Source: Streptomyces sp. NBC_00078
GTDB taxonomy: Bacteria > Actinomycetota > Actinomycetes > Streptomycetales > Streptomycetaceae
Reading direction: 5' to 3'
Assembly (NCBI RefSeq): GCF_026343335.1
Contig: NZ_JAPELX010000001.1
Location: forward strand, 8,184,001 to 8,248,000
DNA length: 64,000 nt
The notes beneath the pieces were generated by a model. It worked only from the letters and a program-made list of their open reading frames with translations. It did no database searches and was not told the DNA's origin. Positions 61,720 to 64,000 of this stretch are shown here, in pieces (the stretch's first letter is position 1; each line of letters opens with the position of its first letter). The position numbers and the translations under genes were made by a program.

Positions 61720-64000
61720 TTGCCCCCCAAGGATCCGGCGCATGAGAACGGCGCAGTTCTCGTCGGCAGACACACGCAGATCGAGTGTCTCTCCGCGGTC
61801 GTACAGGATCTGACCGACGGGCGCGGAACGGTCCTGGAGGTCACTGGCGAGCCGGGGATCGGCAAGACCGCCCTGCTCGCCCTGCTTGCCGAGCGGGCAG
61901 CCGGAACAGGGGCCCTGGTGGCGCGAGCCCACGCCGCGCGCACTACGACGCAACCCGGCCAGGTGATCAGAGACGTGCTGGATGCCCTGGACGTGGGGGA
62001 CTCCCCGATCGCCCGGGGGCTCGGCGCCGGGGCGGGAGCCGAGGTGCGCGGTGTACTGGGGCGCTGGGCCGCGCGGCACGGCGGCGTGCTTGTTCTCGAC
62101 AACGTTCATCTGTGGGACGAGGAGTCCGCGAGGCTGATCGCGCAGCTTGTGCGGACACCCCCGCCCGGCCCGTTCGTCCTGGCGCTGGCGCACCGCCCGC
62201 GGCAGGCCGGCCCGGTCCTGAGGGAAGCGCTCGAACACGGAGTCGAGACCGGCTCGGTCACCCGTCTGGCCCCATCCCACCTGGACCTCCCGGCGATATC
62301 CACTCTGCTCGGCCACCGTGGGTCCCTCACGGACACCACATCCCGGCACGCCTTCTCCCATTCGGCGCAAGACCACGCGTACACCGACTGGCGCGCCTCC
62401 CCGGCCCCCGTGGTCGACGCCACATACGCCGAGCAGTTGCACGCCGCCTCCGGCGGCAACCCGCGGATGCTGCGGATCCTGGTCGCGGCGCGGTGGGACC
62501 CGGACGTGTGGCCGCTGAGCGCCGGACCGGACCGGGACGGCATGCGCCGGGAGGCCGTCTCCGTCGTCACCGAGCTGGACTCCCTCACCGCTGACGCCGC
62601 GCTCTCGGCCCAGGTCGCCGCGGTTCTCGGCGATCCCTTCCTGCCGGACGACGTCGCCGCGGTCTCCGAACTCGGCCTGGAACGAATCCTCAGAGCGTTC
62701 ACCGAACTCGTCGAGGCGGACTTGGTACGGCCGCTGCCCTGGGGTGGCGGCTATGTCTTCCGCAACCCGGTGCTCGGCCACGTCGCCCTGGAACACGCTT
62801 CGCCGTCCCTGCGCGTCAACGCCCACAGGCGGGCCCTGGATCTGCTCACCACGCGAGGAGCGACGGCGCTCCGACGTGCCCGGCAGGCCGAGCACCTGGT
62901 GGGCGCGGGCAGTGCTCGGGCCCGGCAGGTGCTGGTCGAGGGCGCGGCGGAGGCGATGGCCAAGTCCCCCGCCGTCGCTGCCCGTTGGCTGCGCCTGGCG
63001 CTGGACCACCTGCCCGCCGGGGAAAGGATCAGCGAGCCCCGGGTCGTGCTCGTGCTCGACCACTGCCGGGCCCTCAGTGCCGTGGGCCGCCTGCAGGAAG
63101 CCCGTTCCCTGGTGCACGACCTGCTCAGGCATCAGTCGGATCTCTCGGTGGACCTTCGGCTGAGCGCCTACGCCGTCTGCGGAGAGCTGGAGCGGTTGCT
63201 GGGCCGCCACCAGGAGGCGGAAGCGGTGGTCCGGACGGCACTGGGCCTCGTACCCCGCCCGCTGCCGGTTCCGCTTCCGGCGCCGGCGGCCGAACTGATC
63301 GGCGCGTACGGGCGAGTGCAGTTGTTCCGGGGCGCCTACGGCGAGGCACGTGACGTGGTCCGCGAGGCGGCGGAGGCCGCCGAAGCCGTCGGCCCGGCGG
63401 CGCCCTACCTGCGGGCCCTGGGGGCCCTCGGCGACACCCAGTTGGGGCTGCTGCCCGAGGCCGTCGCCGAGGTCACCAAGTGTGCGCGGATCGTGGACGC
63501 GCTGCCGGACGCCGCTGCCGTCACCATGCCCGACGTCCTGGCGATGCTCGGCTGCGCGGAGCTGTTCCAGGAGCGGTTCCATGACGCCTACCGGCATCTG
63601 GAGCGGGGACTGCAGGCAACCACGGGTGCCACCCGCAGGTTCATCCGGATCAACCAACTGGTGGCCCTGTGTCATCTGGACCAGCTGACGGGGCGTCTGG
63701 AGTCGCTCTGTCGCCGTGCCGGGGAGGCCGAGTTGCTCGCCCGGACGAGCGGGGTCGACGAAGCCGCCGGGATCGCCATGATCCTGCGGGCGACGGGGCT
63801 GCTGTGGACACGTCCACGGCGGGACGCCGACAGGCTGCTCGAACTCGCCGGAGAAGGGCTGTCCCTCGCCCTGCGCAAGCGGGGCTGGCGGGCAGCCGTG
63901 GCGGTCGGCCTGCGCGCCCACGCCCAGTTCCTCGGCGGGGATCCGGCAGGCTGTCTGCGCACCCTCGTCGAGGAGGGAGGCCCGCAACTGCAGCGGCTGC
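61720..64000 (+). CDS. Large LuxR/LAL-type ATPase regulator, 3' end beyond window
   Basis: At least 760 residues, open to the right edge. I prefer TTG 61720 (GGGAGAGG 6 nt upstream); GTG 61690 in the same frame is possible. The N-terminal AAA/STAND ATPase has VLVGRHTQIECLSAVVQDL, Walker A GEPGIGKTALL and Walker B GVLVLDNVHLWDEESARL. A winged-helix segment and helical repeats follow (ARSLVHDLLRHQSDLSVDLR and onward). A C-terminal LuxR helix-turn-helix would be expected beyond the window. Such regulators often control secondary-metabolite or catabolic clusters, so its targets may lie to the right. Confidence 0.85.
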   Translation, partial: MPPKDPAHENGAVLVGRHTQIECLSAVVQDLTDGRGTVLEVTGEPGIGKTALLALLAERAAGTGALVARAHAARTTTQPGQVIRDVLDALDVGDSPIARGLGAGAGAEVRGVLGRWAARHGGVLVLDNVHLWDEESARLIAQLVRTPPPGPFVLALAHRPRQAGPVLREALEHGVETGSVTRLAPSHLDLPAISTLLGHRGSLTDTTSRHAFSHSAQDHAYTDWRASPAPVVDATYAEQLHAASGGNPRMLRILVAARWDPDVWPLSAGPDRDGMRREAVSVVTELDSLTADAALSAQVAAVLGDPFLPDDVAAVSELGLERILRAFTELVEADLVRPLPWGGGYVFRNPVLGHVALEHASPSLRVNAHRRALDLLTTRGATALRRARQAEHLVGAGSARARQVLVEGAAEAMAKSPAVAARWLRLALDHLPAGERISEPRVVLVLDHCRALSAVGRLQEARSLVHDLLRHQSDLSVDLRLSAYAVCGELERLLGRHQEAEAVVRTALGLVPRPLPVPLPAPAAELIGAYGRVQLFRGAYGEARDVVREAAEAAEAVGPAAPYLRALGALGDTQLGLLPEAVAEVTKCARIVDALPDAAAVTMPDVLAMLGCAELFQERFHDAYRHLERGLQATTGATRRFIRINQLVALCHLDQLTGRLESLCRRAGEAELLARTSGVDEAAGIAMILRATGLLWTRPRRDADRLLELAGEGLSLALRKRGWRAAVAVGLRAHAQFLGGDPAGCLRTLVEEGGPQLQRL

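Overview
The window is high-GC actinobacterial chromosome, almost certainly from a Streptomyces. Supporting signs are the strong third-position G/C bias, GTG and TTG starts with GGAGG-type ribosome sites, a fused isobutyryl-CoA mutase, a monomeric isocitrate dehydrogenase, an LAxTG surface protein, a short cysteine-type leader peptide, and many regulator/target pairs. The gene content is accessory rather than core (sugar and aromatic catabolism, secreted polymer hydrolases, exporters) and there are many broken genes, which suggests a chromosome-arm-like region.

Layout. 1-3.2 kb: a MerR regulator (cut by the left edge) diverges from an unusual double alpha/beta hydrolase, which meets a Gfo/Idh/MocA dehydrogenase tail to tail. 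3.5-10.7 kb: two sugar/polyol blocks, each facing its own LacI-family regulator across a palindromic operator region (iolG-like dehydrogenase, SDR and PhyH-type dioxygenase in one; a second Gfo/Idh/MocA dehydrogenase in the other). 10.7-16.8 kb: cupin, small membrane protein, hydroxyquinol dioxygenase with maleylacetate reductase, and a two-component pair. 17-23.3 kb: a PadR-controlled hydrolase/quinone-reductase unit, a broken EamA transporter, and a TetR/MFS efflux pair. 23.4-33 kb: tRNA-Pro(GGG) followed by integrase debris, a cutinase/PET-hydrolase-like enzyme and a GH2 enzyme that both carry ricin-type CBM13 modules, then an IS1380-family island whose two near-identical 3' ends bracket a frameshifted MFS gene and a truncated pyroglutamyl-peptidase relative. 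33-39.4 kb: icmF with twin operators, an LAxTG protein, and a leader peptide ahead of a Xi-class glutathione-transferase-like gene. 40.2-47.8 kb: a LuxR-type ATPase regulator, then a TPR-CHAT protease divergent from an intracellular-type subtilase, a sigma factor and a small acidic protein. 47.8-50.1 kb: a patchwork of gene fragments around an N-formylglutamate amidohydrolase-like gene. 50.2-54.2 kb: isocitrate dehydrogenase and a secreted M1 peptidase. 54.2-58.8 kb: an internally inverted MscS remnant, a flippase-like membrane protein, and an ABC exporter behind a SoxR-type promoter with a hydrolase. 59.9-64 kb: a GH62 arabinofuranosidase with CBM13 and the start of another large ATPase regulator.

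The most interesting candidate system is the TPR-CHAT / subtilase / sigma factor / small acidic protein cluster at 42.5-47.8 kb. It pairs two unrelated protease folds, both with intact catalytic residues and neither with a visible export signal, with a dedicated sigma factor. That is the architecture expected of a protease-relay stress or defence device, although its function is inference. Other notable signals are the SoxR-like promoter that would give a leaderless ABC-exporter transcript, the leader-peptide attenuator, the orphan icmF operators, and nested PadR operator repeats.
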